A DNA stretch of 64,000 bases from Bradyrhizobium erythrophlei (GTDB taxonomy: Bacteria > Pseudomonadota > Alphaproteobacteria > Rhizobiales > Xanthobacteraceae), in assembly GCF_900142985.1 (NCBI RefSeq), contig NZ_LT670849.1, forward strand, positions 5,410,501-5,474,500, given 5' to 3'. Below are positions 52,360 through 60,946 of this stretch, piece by piece; position 1 is the stretch's first letter; each line of letters begins with the position of its first letter. A model generated the notes under the pieces. The model searched no databases and had not been told where the DNA came from. It worked only from the letters and a program-made list of their open reading frames with translations. Made by a program: the position numbers and the translations under genes.

Positions 52360-55300
52360 ATGGCGCGAATGGCTGCCGCTGGATTTGGGTCGCGACTGCG
52401 CGCCGCCGCGCAAGCCATTGCGCATGGTTTAGCGCGGTCCTCGCGTGCTGCCGCAGCTGTGATCCTTGGCGTGTTGGCGTGCCTTGCTTTTTCGTCGCCG
52501 GGCTATGCCGCGGAGCCGGTAAAGGCGGAAGCCGCGTTCTCGTCGGAAGGCGGTTATGCCCGGTTGGTCATCAAATTCGCCGAAGACGTCACCTCGGAAG
52601 TGGTGACAGCCGGTTCGATCATCGTCATCCGGTTCGAGCGTCCGGTCGACGTCGCTGTCGACGGGATGAGCGCCGGCGCTCCCGACTACGTCGGCTCGGC
52701 GCGACGCGATCCGGACGGTTCGGCCATTCGTCTTTCGTTGTCACGCAGGGTGACGGTCAATACGATGACCGCCGGCGAGCGGCTGTTCGTCGACCTGTTG
52801 CCCGACTCCTGGAAAGGCCCGCCGCCAAGCCTGCCTCAGGAGGTGGTTCGCGAGCTCTCCGAGCGCGCCCGCGCCGCCGAGCGCGAGCTGCGCCAGCAGC
52901 GCGCGATGTCGGAGGCGAAGAAGCGTCCGCCGGTGCGGGTTCGTACCTCGGTCCAGCCGACATTCGTGCGCTTTGTATTCGAAATGCCTGACGGGGTCGG
53001 CGTCTCTTCGGTGCTGAACGAGCAGAAGCTCAAGCTGTTATTCACCAAGGCGCTGACCTTCGATCTCGCGGACGCCAAGATCTCGCTGCCGCCCAATGTT
53101 TCCTCGATCACGCAGAAGATCGAAGGCGAAACGGCGACGGTAGAACTCGTCATGCTGGGTGACGTCGACGTTCACTCGTTCCGCGAGGACAAGAACTACG
53201 TCATCGACGTCGCCTACCAGCAGGCCGACAAGGCTGCGCAGGTATTGCCCCAGGGCGGGGATGCGTCGCACGCGGCGCCCTCGCGCGCTGAAAAGCCCGT
53301 GCTGCCTGCCGTCGCCAAAAACGCCGCACCCGAGAAGACTCCCGCACCCGAGAAGGCTGCGGCAGCAGAGACGGCCCCTGCGTCTGAGGCGCCGGTGCAG
53401 CCGCTTGCCGCGGCGCCGGCAGAGCCCATCGCCAAGATGCCCGCCGCGGCTGAAAACCCGCCGGCCTCCGAAAAGCCCATTGTGATGGAAAAACCGCCGG
53501 CCGCGCCGCCGGCGCAGCCTGTTGCCGAGATGCCGGCCGCGCCCGCGATTAAGGAAGCCGTTGCCGAGCCGAAGATGGCGGCCGTGCCGGAAGCGCCGAT
53601 GCCCGCGCCGAAGCCGACTGAGGCGCCGGCGGCCGAAGCTCCGGTCAAAAAGCCGGCGCCGGCTGCGATGGCTGCGCCCACCGAAATGAAAGCGGAAGGC
53701 GCGCACGGCGACACGAGCGTCGTTCGCGACGGCACCGGGCTCCATCTGACGTTTTCACTGCCGCCGGGGACGCCGGCAGCGTTGTTCCGGCGCGCCGACA
53801 CGCTGTGGCTGATGCTGGACTCGAAAAAGCCGATCGACGTCGAGCCGATCCGCGGGCAGGGCGGTGCGGCGGTCGCCGACATCAGCGTCGTGCCGCAGGA
53901 GCGGGGCCAGGCGATACGCTTCCGCCTCAACCGTCCGCAATTGCCCTCGCTTAGCGGCGAAGACCTCGCCACCGGCACCAACTGGACCGTCACCTTTGCC
54001 GATGCCGTGCAGTCGCCGTCGCAGGCGCTCTCGGCGATCCGGAACATTGCCGACCCCGCGCTTGCCAACGTCACGGTGCCGATGCCGGGCGCGGGCATGC
54101 TTCACCGCTTCACCGATCCGGACGCCGGCGACACGCTGTTCGTGGTGACGGCAAGGCCACCGGCGCGCGGTTTCATCAAGCGGCAGGATTTCGTCGAGCT
54201 ATCGCTTCTGGAATCGATTCACGGCGTTGCGATCCGTCCGAACTCCGACGACGTGACGGCCGATGTCGGTCCCGACAAGGTCATCCTCGGCAAGCCCGGT
54301 GGCCTGACGCTGTCGCCGGCCGATAGCGGGGCCGAGCGCGCGCCGACCGCCGTGCGACCGATCTTCGATCTCGGCGAATGGCGCAAGAACCAGGACGCCA
54401 ACTTCAATATGCGCGCCGATGCCTTGATCGAGGCGGCGGGCAACGCGGCTAGCGGCAATCTCGAACAGCGCACGGCGGCGCAGCTTGACCTCGCCCGCTT
54501 CTACATGGCGCGCGCGATGTATCCGGAAACCGTCGGCGTGCTCAATCTGGCCTTGGCCGACGCCAAGGTTGGCGCGGAAGATCCGGCCGTCCTGATCGTT
54601 CATGCGCTGGCGAATATCCTGATGGGGCGCCCGGAGCGGGGCTTGAAGGATCTCGCAAGCCCGGCGATCGGAACCAACTACGATTCCCAGCTCTGGAAGG
54701 CGATGATCAGCGCGCGTCAGGGCAAATGGGCGGACGCGCGCGAGAAATTCAAGAGTGCCGAATTCGCCATCACCTCGCTGCCGATCGACGTGCAGCGCAT
54801 CGTGATCGCGGATGCGATGCGTGCATCCCTCGAGGTCAAGGACTATCCGGGCGCGGCCAAGCGCGCCAGCGAACTGGACGTGATCGGGGTTGCGCCGGAG
54901 CAGGCCGCTTCCGTCGGCGTGTTGCGCGGGCGGCTCGCCGAAGGTCTCGGCCACGAGAAGGATGCGCTGGACGAATTCAAGCGCGCGGCGCTTTCGCCGG
55001 ATCGTCCGTCGGCGGCTGAAGCCAAGCTCTTGCAGATCGCGTTGCAGCAGAAGCGTAACGAAATCAGCCAGGACGATGCGCTGCGCGAGCTTGAGACGTT
55101 GTCGGTGATCTGGCGCGGCGACGCCATCGAGGTGCACACGCTCGAAATGCTGGCCAAGATCTATTCGGATATCGGGCGCTTTTCCGAATCCTTTGCCGCG
55201 GTGCGGGTCGCCAATCTGATGGCGCCCAATCTGGAAGTGGCCCGCCAGGGCCAGGATGCCGCGTCTGCGCTGTTTGCCCAGCTGTTTCTCGGTCCGAAAG

Positions 55301-56160
55301 GCGACGACCTTCCGCCGATCGATGCGCTCGCCATGTTCTATGAATATCGCGACCTGACGCCGATCGGCCGTCGCGGCGACGAGATGATCCGCCGTCTTGC
55401 CGACCGGCTGGTTGCCGTCGATCTGCTCGATCAGGCCGCCGAGCTTCTGCAATATCAGGTCGACAAGCGGCTCGAAGGCGCGGCCCGCGCGCAGGTCGCT
55501 GCCCGCCTCGCCATGGTCTATCTGACCGCCCGCAAGCCCGAGCGCGCCATCATCGCGCTGCGCTCGACCCGGATCGCCGATCTCTCCGGCGAATTGCGAC
55601 AGCAGCGCCTGCTGCTGGAGGCGCGCGCGCAAAGCGACGTCGGGCGTCATGATCTTGCGCTCGACATCATTTCCAATGTCGGCGGCCGCGAGGCGATCCG
55701 GCTGCGTTCCGACATCTATTGGGCGGCGCGCAAATGGCGCGAGTCGGCCGAGCAGATCGAGCTTTATTATGCCGACCGCTGGCGCGACTTCAAACCGCTG
55801 ACCGCCGCCGAGAAGAGCGACATCATCCGCGCGGTGGTCGGCTATGCGCTCGCCGAAGATACGATCGGGATTGCGCGCTTCCGTGAAAAATATCTGCCGC
55901 TGATGAGCGGGGGCGTGGACCGCACCGCCTTCGAGATCGCGAGCAAGCCGGTCGGCTCGACCGGGGCCGACTTCGCCGCGATCGCCAAGATGGCCGCGAG
56001 CGTCGATACGCTCGACGGGTTCCTGCGCGAGATGAAGACGCGTTACCCCGATGCGACCGCGCGCGCGATCATGCCGCCGGGCATGGCGAAAGCCGATCCG
56101 ACGCCAACGGGATCGTTGCCGGCCATCGTCGGAACCAAGCAAGCGCAGGCCACGAAATAG
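52360..56160 (+). CDS. Large AMIN-like/TPR-type envelope protein in the flagellar block
   Basis: A 1266-aa protein. A signal or membrane segment (AAVILGVLACLAFSSPGYAAE, about residues 29-48) is followed by three AMIN-like beta units: about 55-150 (YARLVIKFAEDV), 190-300 (PTFVRFVFEMPDGVGVSSV) and 450-560 (LHLTFSLPPGTPAALF). A 150-residue Ala/Pro/Glu-rich linker (PEKTPAPEKAAAAE) lies between them. Residues about 690-1220 are helical repeats consistent with TPRs. AMIN-type units often bind peptidoglycan or secretins. No catalytic motif is seen. Lying between motE and fliP, it is probably a scaffold in the envelope for the motor; this is inference. Confidence 0.75.
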   Translation: MARMAAAGFGSRLRAAAQAIAHGLARSSRAAAAVILGVLACLAFSSPGYAAEPVKAEAAFSSEGGYARLVIKFAEDVTSEVVTAGSIIVIRFERPVDVAVDGMSAGAPDYVGSARRDPDGSAIRLSLSRRVTVNTMTAGERLFVDLLPDSWKGPPPSLPQEVVRELSERARAAERELRQQRAMSEAKKRPPVRVRTSVQPTFVRFVFEMPDGVGVSSVLNEQKLKLLFTKALTFDLADAKISLPPNVSSITQKIEGETATVELVMLGDVDVHSFREDKNYVIDVAYQQADKAAQVLPQGGDASHAAPSRAEKPVLPAVAKNAAPEKTPAPEKAAAAETAPASEAPVQPLAAAPAEPIAKMPAAAENPPASEKPIVMEKPPAAPPAQPVAEMPAAPAIKEAVAEPKMAAVPEAPMPAPKPTEAPAAEAPVKKPAPAAMAAPTEMKAEGAHGDTSVVRDGTGLHLTFSLPPGTPAALFRRADTLWLMLDSKKPIDVEPIRGQGGAAVADISVVPQERGQAIRFRLNRPQLPSLSGEDLATGTNWTVTFADAVQSPSQALSAIRNIADPALANVTVPMPGAGMLHRFTDPDAGDTLFVVTARPPARGFIKRQDFVELSLLESIHGVAIRPNSDDVTADVGPDKVILGKPGGLTLSPADSGAERAPTAVRPIFDLGEWRKNQDANFNMRADALIEAAGNAASGNLEQRTAAQLDLARFYMARAMYPETVGVLNLALADAKVGAEDPAVLIVHALANILMGRPERGLKDLASPAIGTNYDSQLWKAMISARQGKWADAREKFKSAEFAITSLPIDVQRIVIADAMRASLEVKDYPGAAKRASELDVIGVAPEQAASVGVLRGRLAEGLGHEKDALDEFKRAALSPDRPSAAEAKLLQIALQQKRNEISQDDALRELETLSVIWRGDAIEVHTLEMLAKIYSDIGRFSESFAAVRVANLMAPNLEVARQGQDAASALFAQLFLGPKGDDLPPIDALAMFYEYRDLTPIGRRGDEMIRRLADRLVAVDLLDQAAELLQYQVDKRLEGAARAQVAARLAMVYLTARKPERAIIALRSTRIADLSGELRQQRLLLEARAQSDVGRHDLALDIISNVGGREAIRLRSDIYWAARKWRESAEQIELYYADRWRDFKPLTAAEKSDIIRAVVGYALAEDTIGIARFREKYLPLMSGGVDRTAFEIASKPVGSTGADFAAIAKMAASVDTLDGFLREMKTRYPDATARAIMPPGMAKADPTPTGSLPAIVGTKQAQATK

Positions 56161-56239
56161 CGCCTTCCAGCGGCCTCGATTTCCCTCGACAGATATTGGC
56201 GGAGGCGTCAGTTTCGCCTTTGCCGAGTGGGGAAGTCCG

Positions 56240-56479
56240 ATGAGCAAGCTTGTTAAATCCGCAGCCGAACTGATTGCAATGGCGCGCGCCGAACTCAAGG
56301 CGCATGATTCCGATTGCCCGGACGGCATCGAAATCACGATCCTTCGCAATGAAGGCAGCTGGGAGTTTCGCACCTCGGCGGATCAGGCGACCATTGCGCG
56401 ACCGGGTTATCCGGAATGCGTCGCGATGATCGTCCAGATCGGCGATCACCTCAGCAAGCAGTACGACGTCAAGGACTGA
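56240..56479 (+). CDS. Small hypothetical protein
   Basis: A 79-aa acidic protein from the ATG at 56240, which has GGGGAAG upstream; the frame is open to 56051 but that part overlaps the previous gene. It starts MSKLVKSAAELIAMARAEL and contains ITILRNEGSWEFRTSA, a possible small alpha-beta fold. Family unknown. It is 80 bp after the AMIN/TPR gene and convergent with fliP. Confidence 0.6.
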   Translation: MSKLVKSAAELIAMARAELKAHDSDCPDGIEITILRNEGSWEFRTSADQATIARPGYPECVAMIVQIGDHLSKQYDVKD

Positions 56480-56501
56480 GCCGGCCGCCGCGATAGTAGG
56501 C

Positions 56502-57260
56502 CTAGCCGCCGCCGTAGCTCTGCACCAGGCTGCCCGCGACCAGCGACCAGCCGTCGACCAGCACGAAAAAGATCAGCTTGAAAGGCAGCGACACCACGAC
56601 CGGCGGCAGCATCATCATGCCCATCGACATCAGCACCGAAGCCACCACGAGATCGATGATCAGGAAGGGCAGGAACAGAAGAAAGCCGATTTCGAACGCA
56701 CGCTTCAATTCCGAGATCATGAAGGCCGGCACCAGAATGCGCAGCGACATTGCGTCCGGCGTTGCCGGCGGCGGTTCGCCCGACATGTCCATGAACAGCT
56801 TGACGTCCTTTTCGCGGACGTTCTTCAGCATGAAGCCGCGCAGCGGCACGGAAGCGCGCTGAAGCGCGTCCTCGACACTAATCTGGTTGGCGACCAGCGG
56901 TTTGATGCCGTCGTCGTAGGATTTTTGCAGGATCGGCCCCATCACGAAGGCGGTGAGGAACATCGCCAGTGCGAGGATGACGGAGTTCGGCGGCGCGGTC
57001 GCGGTGCCGAGCGCGGTGCGCAACAGCGACAGCACGACCACGATACGCGTGAACGACGTCATCATGATCAGGATCGACGGCGCGATCGACAGCACGGTGA
57101 GCAGTGCGATCAGCTGGATCGCGCGCTCGGTCACGCCGCCGCCGTTCTGGCCGCCGAGATTGATGCTGATGTCCTGCGCCCATGCGGGCACGGCCAGCAA
57201 GCCGGCGGTGAGAAGAGTACTTAAAAATAAAACTCTACGCGGACGGCCCGCCGGCCTCAC
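56502..57260 (-). CDS. fliP: Flagellar export protein FliP
   Basis: A 252-aa FliP. The signal peptide (LLAVPAWAQD) is cleaved; four membrane segments follow, with the motifs SILIMMTSFTRIVVVLSLLRTALG and SVPLRGFMLKNVREKD. The conserved C-terminal SLPFKLIFFVLVDGWSLVAGSLVQSY is present. It forms the export gate with FliQ and FliR. It overlaps fliO by 4 nt. Confidence 0.97.
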   Translation of the reverse strand: MRPAGRPRRVLFLSTLLTAGLLAVPAWAQDISINLGGQNGGGVTERAIQLIALLTVLSIAPSILIMMTSFTRIVVVLSLLRTALGTATAPPNSVILALAMFLTAFVMGPILQKSYDDGIKPLVANQISVEDALQRASVPLRGFMLKNVREKDVKLFMDMSGEPPPATPDAMSLRILVPAFMISELKRAFEIGFLLFLPFLIIDLVVASVLMSMGMMMLPPVVVSLPFKLIFFVLVDGWSLVAGSLVQSYGGG

Positions 57261-58210
57261 GAAGGATTCTTCGGGCGGCCGAGCAGCGACGCCATCTCGT
57301 CTTCGAGATTGTCGAAGCCACTCTTGGGCGCGGGGCCTGCGGGTGCGGCCGGTGGTTGCTCGCTGCGGGGTATCGGGCGGGCGGCCGGCGGTTCCGGCGC
57401 AACCGGCGGCGCAACGGCGTCACCGCCCGGCCGTCGAAGCGCGGCCTCCAACCGTTGCGCCATCTCGGCAAGATTCTGGTCCGCAGAAGCCATCGGTGGC
57501 GGCATCGGCGGCGGTGAGGGCGGGGTTGCGGGACGCACTTCGCGCGGCGGCGCCTTCGGTGGCTCGACAGGCGGCGGCCGCACCGGGCGCGGCATCATCG
57601 GTTCGCTGCGCGGCATCGGCTCGCCGCGTGGCATCGGTTCGCCGCGCGGCATGCGAGGCGGGGCCGGCGGTACCACGGGTTCGGGACGGCCACCCATCGG
57701 TTCGGGCGAGAATCCGGCGAGCGGATCGGCGGGGCGTTCGGCGCGCTGCGGCCGGCGCGCTTCGTCGGCGAAGGCCGGGCGCTGGGGGCGCGGCGGCGGC
57801 TCGGGCATTTGCGGCTCGTGATCGAAAGGTTCGACGCGTGCGGCCTCACCATCGCCCCAGCCGGCGGCGTCCGGCAACGGCGCGATCCGGGTCTGCATGT
57901 CGGGGCTGGCAACGGCCGGCCGTGGCGGCAACTGATCGCGGCTGGGCGCAGCGCGCACGATATTGGGTTCGACGACGATGTCGGTCGGGCCGCCGATCAT
58001 CAGCAGATGCTCGACATTGTCGCGCCGGACCAGCACAAGCCTGCGCCGTCCATCGACCGCAGCGGCATCGATCACGGCCAGGCGAGGCATCCTTCCGCGT
58101 TGGGTGTTGGCGCCAAGGCGATTCGAGGCGAATCGGCGGATCAGCCAGGCCACGACGCCGATCAGCGCCAGGACCACCACAAACGCGAAGAAAAAAGTAA
58201 GTGCCTGCAT
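57257..58210 (-). CDS. fliO: Flagellar export gate assembly protein FliO, extended
   Basis: A 317-aa protein. The N-terminal helix (FFFAFVVVLALIGVVAWLIRRFA) and the FliO domain (MPRLAVIDAAAVDGRRRLVLVRRDNVEHLLMIGGPTDIVVEPNI) take up residues 1-90. The remaining 220 residues are a Pro-, Arg- and Met-rich tail including three MPRGEP-like repeats and a final helix (DNLEDEMASLLG). Usual FliO is 100-140 aa. FliO helps FliP assemble. First gene of fliO-fliP. Confidence 0.85.
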   Translation of the reverse strand: MQALTFFFAFVVVLALIGVVAWLIRRFASNRLGANTQRGRMPRLAVIDAAAVDGRRRLVLVRRDNVEHLLMIGGPTDIVVEPNIVRAAPSRDQLPPRPAVASPDMQTRIAPLPDAAGWGDGEAARVEPFDHEPQMPEPPPRPQRPAFADEARRPQRAERPADPLAGFSPEPMGGRPEPVVPPAPPRMPRGEPMPRGEPMPRSEPMMPRPVRPPPVEPPKAPPREVRPATPPSPPPMPPPMASADQNLAEMAQRLEAALRRPGGDAVAPPVAPEPPAARPIPRSEQPPAAPAGPAPKSGFDNLEDEMASLLGRPKNPS

Positions 58211-58515
58211 GCTTTGTCCCCGGCGAACCGTTATTGCCCCTCAAGGCCTGGCTGGCCAGAGGCAAACGGTCGAAGCAACCCACAACGCCCCGATTGAGCC
58301 CTCAAGTCCGGCTCAAGTTAATGTCCCACGGCAAAAGCTGCCGTCCCCCGCCAGCCTTAATAACCCATGAATCGGCTGGGCCAAAACGACTTCTCAGAAT
58401 GCGGATGCGGATGATCCCCTTGGTTAACGCAGCATTCGTGGCGAAATTGCGCTCGAATCGATTTGGCACGCGCTGCATCCCGGCTCAAATGCGAAAGCGC
58501 GGCGCCGGTGCGATT

Positions 58516-58530
58516 TTAACCAGCCGTTAA
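58516..58530 (+). promoter_or_regulatory. Perfect CtrA-type box before flgB
   Basis: TTAA-N7-TTAA, the second arm extending to TTAACCAT, about 70 nt before flgB. It shares 18 of 19 bases with the flbT box. The fliO-flgB gap (58211-58597, 387 bp) also has a half site TTGGTTAA (58420-58427, minus-strand TTAACCAA) that may serve fliO; no gene was seen in it. Confidence 0.7.
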
Positions 58531-58597
58531 CCATACGCGCGGCAAATTCTGCCTACCTTCAGCGGCATCGGGCCGCGAGCCAAGGTGGAGCGCGGCG

Positions 58598-59005
58598 ATG
58601 CCCATCAACGACCTTCCGGCGCTGTCGATGCTGCGTACCAAGATGCAGTGGCACCAGGAACGCCAGCGGGTGCTCGCCGAAAACGTTTCCAATTCCAATA
58701 CGCCCAATTTCAAGCCACGCGACCTGGTCGAGCCCAAATTCGAAGCAGCCAGCGGCAAGGTCGACGGCGCCGCAGCCTCGCTGCCGATGGCGCGGACCGC
58801 CTCGAGCCACATCACCGCAGGCGACGCCGACCCGACCTTTGGCCAGAACCGCCGCGCCGGATTTCTGACCCGCCCGGCCGGCAACGCGGTCAACCTCGAA
58901 GACGAAATGCTCAAGACCTCCGCCAACCAGATGGATTACGCGGCGGTGACCTCGCTCTACTCCAAGAGCCTGCATCTTCTGAAAACAGCGATCGGCAAGG
59001 GCTAG
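58598..59005 (+). CDS. flgB: Proximal rod protein FlgB
   Basis: A 135-aa protein: LSMLRTKMQWHQERQRVLAENVSNSNTPNFKPRDL, and the C-terminal VNLEDEMLKTSANQMDYAAVTSLYSKSLHLL. Length and both ends fit FlgB. It starts the flgB-flgC-fliE-fliQ-fliR-flhB series, which has small gaps throughout. A GGAG precedes the ATG. Confidence 0.95.
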   Translation: MPINDLPALSMLRTKMQWHQERQRVLAENVSNSNTPNFKPRDLVEPKFEAASGKVDGAAASLPMARTASSHITAGDADPTFGQNRRAGFLTRPAGNAVNLEDEMLKTSANQMDYAAVTSLYSKSLHLLKTAIGKG

Positions 59006-59044
59006 CCGATGGTCGGGTCCGTATAACTACGGGGGAAGCGCATT

Positions 59045-59470
59045 ATGGCAAGCGATGCAAACGACTTCGTCCGCTCGATGGGGATTGCGACCTCGGGCCT
59101 GCGCGCCCAGGCCGGCCGCATGCGGGTGATCTCGGAAAATATCGCCAACGCCGATTCGACGGCGCCGACCGCGGGCGGCGATCCCTACCGGCGCAAGGTG
59201 CCAACGTTTTCGTCGGCGCTCGACCGCGCGCTCGACGCCCAGGTGGTGACGCTCGGCAAGATCAGGCCGGATCGATCGGACTTTCACGTCAAATACGAGC
59301 CGAACAATCCGGCCGCGGACGCCGCCGGCAACGTCAAATATCCGAACGTCAATCCGATGGTCGAAATGACCGACATGCGGGAGGCGCAGCGATCCTACGA
59401 GGCCAATTTGAACATCATCAGCGCCACGCGCCGGATGATCCAACGCACGCTCGATATCTTGAAGACCTGA
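59045..59470 (+). CDS. flgC: Proximal rod protein FlgC
   Basis: A 141-aa rod protein: SMGIATSGLRAQAGRMRVISENIANADSTAPTAGGDPYRRKV and the C-terminal MVEMTDMREAQRSYEANLNIISATRRMI. The PYRRK(V) motif and length are those of FlgC. Forty bp after flgB. Confidence 0.96.
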   Translation: MASDANDFVRSMGIATSGLRAQAGRMRVISENIANADSTAPTAGGDPYRRKVPTFSSALDRALDAQVVTLGKIRPDRSDFHVKYEPNNPAADAAGNVKYPNVNPMVEMTDMREAQRSYEANLNIISATRRMIQRTLDILKT

Positions 59471-59486
59471 CAGGAAGGCTTGACCG

Positions 59487-59795
59487 ATGGCTTCACCCAC
59501 GATTGCCGCCAATGCCTATGCTTCCGCCGCCCGCATGCTCGACAACGCATCGGCTGCCAAGCCGACGGATACCGGCGGGCTCTCTTTCGGCGACATGCTC
59601 AAGGAAGCCGTCGGCGGCGTGCTCGATGCCGGCCGCAAGTCCGATGCGCAGACGGTTGCGATGGCGTCAGGCAAGTCCAACGTGATGGACGTGGTGACGG
59701 CCGTGGCGGAGACCGATGTCGCGGTCTCGACGCTGGTGTCGGTGCGCGACAAGGTGATCGCAGCCTACGAAGACATCATGAAGATGGCGATTTGA
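59487..59795 (+). CDS. fliE: MS ring-rod junction protein FliE
   Basis: A 102-aa FliE. The C-terminal GLSFGDMLKEAVGGVLDAGRKSDAQTVAMASGKSNVMDVVTAV and the final VSVRDKVIAAYEDIMKMAI match the family. It links MS ring and rod and is the first protein exported by the gate. Confidence 0.94.
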   Translation: MASPTIAANAYASAARMLDNASAAKPTDTGGLSFGDMLKEAVGGVLDAGRKSDAQTVAMASGKSNVMDVVTAVAETDVAVSTLVSVRDKVIAAYEDIMKMAI

Positions 59796-59811
59796 CGGGG
59801 GAGTGGCTAGT

Positions 59812-59842
59812 AGCGAATGGCGGCCAAGGGGAGCCATTCGCT
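59812..59842. repeat. Short palindrome between fliE and fliQ
   Basis: AGCGAATGGC / GCCATTCGCT perfect 10-bp arms around an 11-nt spacer. The flanking TAGTAGCGAATGG and TTATTCGCTG look like fragments of the same short repeat, unrelated to the paired elements described elsewhere. It lies in the 92-bp gap and may cut or attenuate the transcript. Confidence 0.6.
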
Positions 59843-59887
59843 GCTCGTTATTCGCTGACCATGTGGTTCGAGCAGTGAGAGCGTGAA

Positions 59888-60151
59888 ATGACCGGTGCAG
59901 AAACTCTCGACGTGGCGCGCGATGCGATCTGGACGATCGTGGTGGTGTCCTCGCCGCTGATGGTGGTCGGGCTTGTGGTTGGCGTCGTGGTGTCGCTGTT
60001 CCAGGCGCTGACCCAGATTCAGGAACAGACGCTGATCTTCGTGCCGAAGATCCTGGCGATCTTTGTGACATTATTATTGGCGCTGCCATTCATGGCCGAC
60101 TCGCTGCACAGCCACATGATGCGGATCTCGTCGCGAATCATAGGCGGCTGA
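59888..60151 (+). CDS. fliQ: Flagellar export gate protein FliQ
   Basis: An 87-aa protein with two membrane helices: AIWTIVVVSSPLMVVGLVVGVVVSLFQALTQIQEQTLIFVPK and AIFVTLLLALPFMADSLHSHMMRI. It is part of the core export gate with FliP and FliR. Confidence 0.96.
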   Translation: MTGAETLDVARDAIWTIVVVSSPLMVVGLVVGVVVSLFQALTQIQEQTLIFVPKILAIFVTLLLALPFMADSLHSHMMRISSRIIGG

Positions 60152-60168
60152 TGGCACTATGAGTTTAG

Positions 60169-60939
60169 ATGCGCATCGATATCTCTCTTTTGCCGGTCCT
60201 GGCGGCATCCTTCATGCTGGTGTTCGCCCGCGTCGGCGCCATGGTGATGCTGCTGCCGGGACTGGGCGAATCCAATATTCCGGTGCGCATCAAGCTTGCG
60301 ATCGCGCTTCTGCTCGCGCTGATCATCCTGCCGCTGCACCGTGCGGACTATCACGTCAATCTGGACGCGCTTCCGGCGCTTTTGGTTTTGATGATGTACG
60401 AGATCCTGATCGGGATCGTGCTCGGGGCCACCGCGCGGGTGACGCTGGCAGCCCTTCAGGTCGCGGGCTCCGTGATCGCCCAGCAACTCGGTCTTGGCTT
60501 TGTCACCTCGGTCGACCCGACGCAGGGCCAGCAAGGGGTGGTGATCGGCAACTTCCTCACGCTGCTCGGCGTGACCATGCTGTTTGCGACCGACAGCCAT
60601 CATCTGGTGATCGCCGCCCTCAACGACAGCTATTCGATCTTTTCGCCGGGCGAAATAGTGCCGAGTGGCGATGTCGCAGCACTTGCCACCCGCGCGTTCG
60701 CTGCGGCGTTCAAGATCGGCATGCAACTGTCTGCGCCGTTTCTGGTTTTCGGCCTCGTCTTCAATATCGGCCTTGGCGTGCTCGCCCGGCTGATGCCGCA
60801 GATGCAGGTCTATTTCGTGGGCGTCCCACTATCGATCCTCGCGGGCTTTCTGATCTTTTCCGTCGTGCTGGCGGCGATGATGGGAAGCTTCCTCGACTAC
60901 TTCGTCGCCGTCATGCACGACCTCATTCCGATCAGGTGA
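60169..60939 (+). CDS. fliR: Flagellar export gate protein FliR
   Basis: A 256-aa protein with about six membrane segments: FMLVFARVGAMVMLLPGLGESNIPVRIKLAIALLLAL, then AGSVIAQQLGLGFVTSVDPTQGQQGVVIGNFL and a C-terminal FLIFSVVLAAMMGSFLDYF. Seventeen bp after fliQ and 7 bp before flhB. Confidence 0.96.
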   Translation: MRIDISLLPVLAASFMLVFARVGAMVMLLPGLGESNIPVRIKLAIALLLALIILPLHRADYHVNLDALPALLVLMMYEILIGIVLGATARVTLAALQVAGSVIAQQLGLGFVTSVDPTQGQQGVVIGNFLTLLGVTMLFATDSHHLVIAALNDSYSIFSPGEIVPSGDVAALATRAFAAAFKIGMQLSAPFLVFGLVFNIGLGVLARLMPQMQVYFVGVPLSILAGFLIFSVVLAAMMGSFLDYFVAVMHDLIPIR

Positions 60940-60946
60940 GCTGACG

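Noticed and set aside
54199..56373. 724-aa minus-strand frame
   Set aside because: Antisense to the AMIN/TPR gene; Arg/His-rich shadow sequence.
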